Shown here piece by piece: positions 63,423-64,000 of a stretch of DNA of 64,000 nt; position 1 is the first letter of the stretch; every line of letters starts with the position of its first letter. The translations under genes and the position numbers were made by a program. The stretch is from Calothrix sp. NIES-4105 (GTDB taxonomy: Bacteria > Cyanobacteriota > Cyanobacteriia > Cyanobacteriales > Nostocaceae): contig NZ_AP018290.1 in NCBI RefSeq assembly GCF_002368415.1, positions 5,159,614 through 5,223,613 of the forward strand, read 5' to 3'. Below the pieces are notes generated by a model. The model searched no databases. It was not told the DNA's origin and saw only the letters and a list, made by a program, of their open reading frames with translations.

Positions 63423-64000
63423 ATGATAAAACAATCAGAGCATGTATTATTATCTATGGAAAGCTACCAGTACCTATTTACAGTTTTTACGCCCACTTAT
63501 AACCGTGCTTATGAACTTCATCGCGTTTATGAAAGTCTTGAAGCGCAAACATATCGTGATTTTGAATGGCTGATAGTCGATGATGGCTCGACCGATGGGA
63601 CTTGCGAACTAGTAAAGCAGTGGCAAAAGACAGCTTCTTTTCCAATTCGTTATATTTGCCAAGATAATAGTGGTAAGCATATTGCTTTTAATCGAGGAGT
63701 TAGGGAAGCTAAAGGTGAATTATTTATTAACCTAGACTCGGACGATAGCTGCGTTCCAGAAGCGTTAGAGCGATTTAAATATCATTGGGATACCATTCCA
63801 GAAAACCAAAAAAAATATTTTTCTGATGTGACTTGTTTGTGTAAAGATCGATATGGAAAAGTGATGGGCAGAACTTTACCATTTGATAGTATTGATTCTA
63901 ATTGGTTAGAAATACGCTATCGATATAAAGTTGTGCATGAAAAATGGGGATTTCATCGCACAGATGTACTAAAGCAATTTCCCTTTACAGAGCAAGTCAA
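63423..64000 (+). CDS. Glycosyltransferase family 2 (N-terminal part, cut by window edge)
   Basis: Starts one base after the flippase stop (ATG at 63423) and is open to the window end, 192 codons so far. The GT2/GT-A motifs are plain: FTVFTPTYNRAYELHRVYESL, the UDP-sugar-binding VDDGSTDGT, HIAFNRGVREAKGELFINLDSDD with the metal-binding DSDD. It would transfer a sugar in the cytoplasm to a lipid-linked polysaccharide intermediate. The tight spacing with the flippase implies an operon. Confidence 0.88.
   Translation, partial: MIKQSEHVLLSMESYQYLFTVFTPTYNRAYELHRVYESLEAQTYRDFEWLIVDDGSTDGTCELVKQWQKTASFPIRYICQDNSGKHIAFNRGVREAKGELFINLDSDDSCVPEALERFKYHWDTIPENQKKYFSDVTCLCKDRYGKVMGRTLPFDSIDSNWLEIRYRYKVVHEKWGFHRTDVLKQFPFTEQV

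Noticed and set aside
61834-64000. Absence of GGCGCC from the last 2.1 kb as proof of horizontal transfer
   Set aside because: Gaps of similar or greater length occur elsewhere (for example about 49.1-52.0 kb), so the absence plus one HIP1 site is suggestive at most.

Overview
The window comes from a filamentous, probably heterocyst-forming (Nostocales-type) cyanobacterium. It carries psaM, a DUF6464 gene, a 2047-residue serine/threonine plus histidine hybrid kinase of the HstK type, STAND and Uma2 proteins, many toxin-antitoxin remnants, and dense families of short repeats. The usual cyanobacterial octamer GCGATCGC (HIP1) occurs only once by my reading (62906), while the hexamer GGCGCC occurs about 85 times, so this lineage seems to have a different abundant palindrome.

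Layout. 1-7.0 kb: the end of a P-type cation ATPase, then an Fe-siderophore/cobalamin-type ABC importer (permease, ATPase, lipoprotein). The ATPase gene is present twice, once as a 5' fragment, with a small toxin-antitoxin pair between the copies. 7.1-9.0 kb: broken toxin-antitoxin genes, a Uma2 gene, a helicase-tail remnant and an unknown small protein. 9.4-19.5 kb: a signalling island, in which an HTH-receiver-PAS gene is interrupted by an IS66-like element with a clean 8-bp target duplication and faces the giant hybrid kinase. 19.5-30.5 kb: two PD-(D/E)XK-like proteins, tRNA-Arg, an M23 peptidase, sodA, trmFO, a PIN pseudogene with its intact partner, a UPF0175/DUF3368 pair, a glycine-rich membrane protein next to a broken ATPase, an orphan antitoxin, and a 96-bp intergenic element present twice. 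30.7-38.5 kb: a stress/detoxification block, mostly on the minus strand (two GSTs, an SDR, a TetR regulator, an epimerase, a cupin, a hydrolase, an ArsR-SRPBCC pair and a DJ-1/PfpI protein), with recognisable TetR and ArsR operators. 38.5-58.9 kb: housekeeping genes (fmt, psaM, a sugar kinase, aroK, ubiX, an RNase II/R gene, clpP, a DUF255 protein, mobA, ilvN) mixed with conserved cyanobacterial hypotheticals and a STAND ATPase. 59.9-64 kb: the start of a surface-polysaccharide cluster (FlaA1/CapD-type dehydratase, MurJ/Wzx-like flippase, GT2 glycosyltransferase).

The strongest theme is short repeats shaping genes. Stop codons or last codons of at least eight genes lie in or directly against repeat units, and two proteins carry a repeat inserted in frame in the middle of a domain. 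A ten-copy 75-bp tandem array separates ubiX from the ribonuclease gene. No CRISPR array was seen. The window shows no complete new defence system. The best candidates for undescribed biology are the repeat-gene interplay, the duplicated terminator-bearing element, and the glycine-rich protein with its ATPase neighbour.
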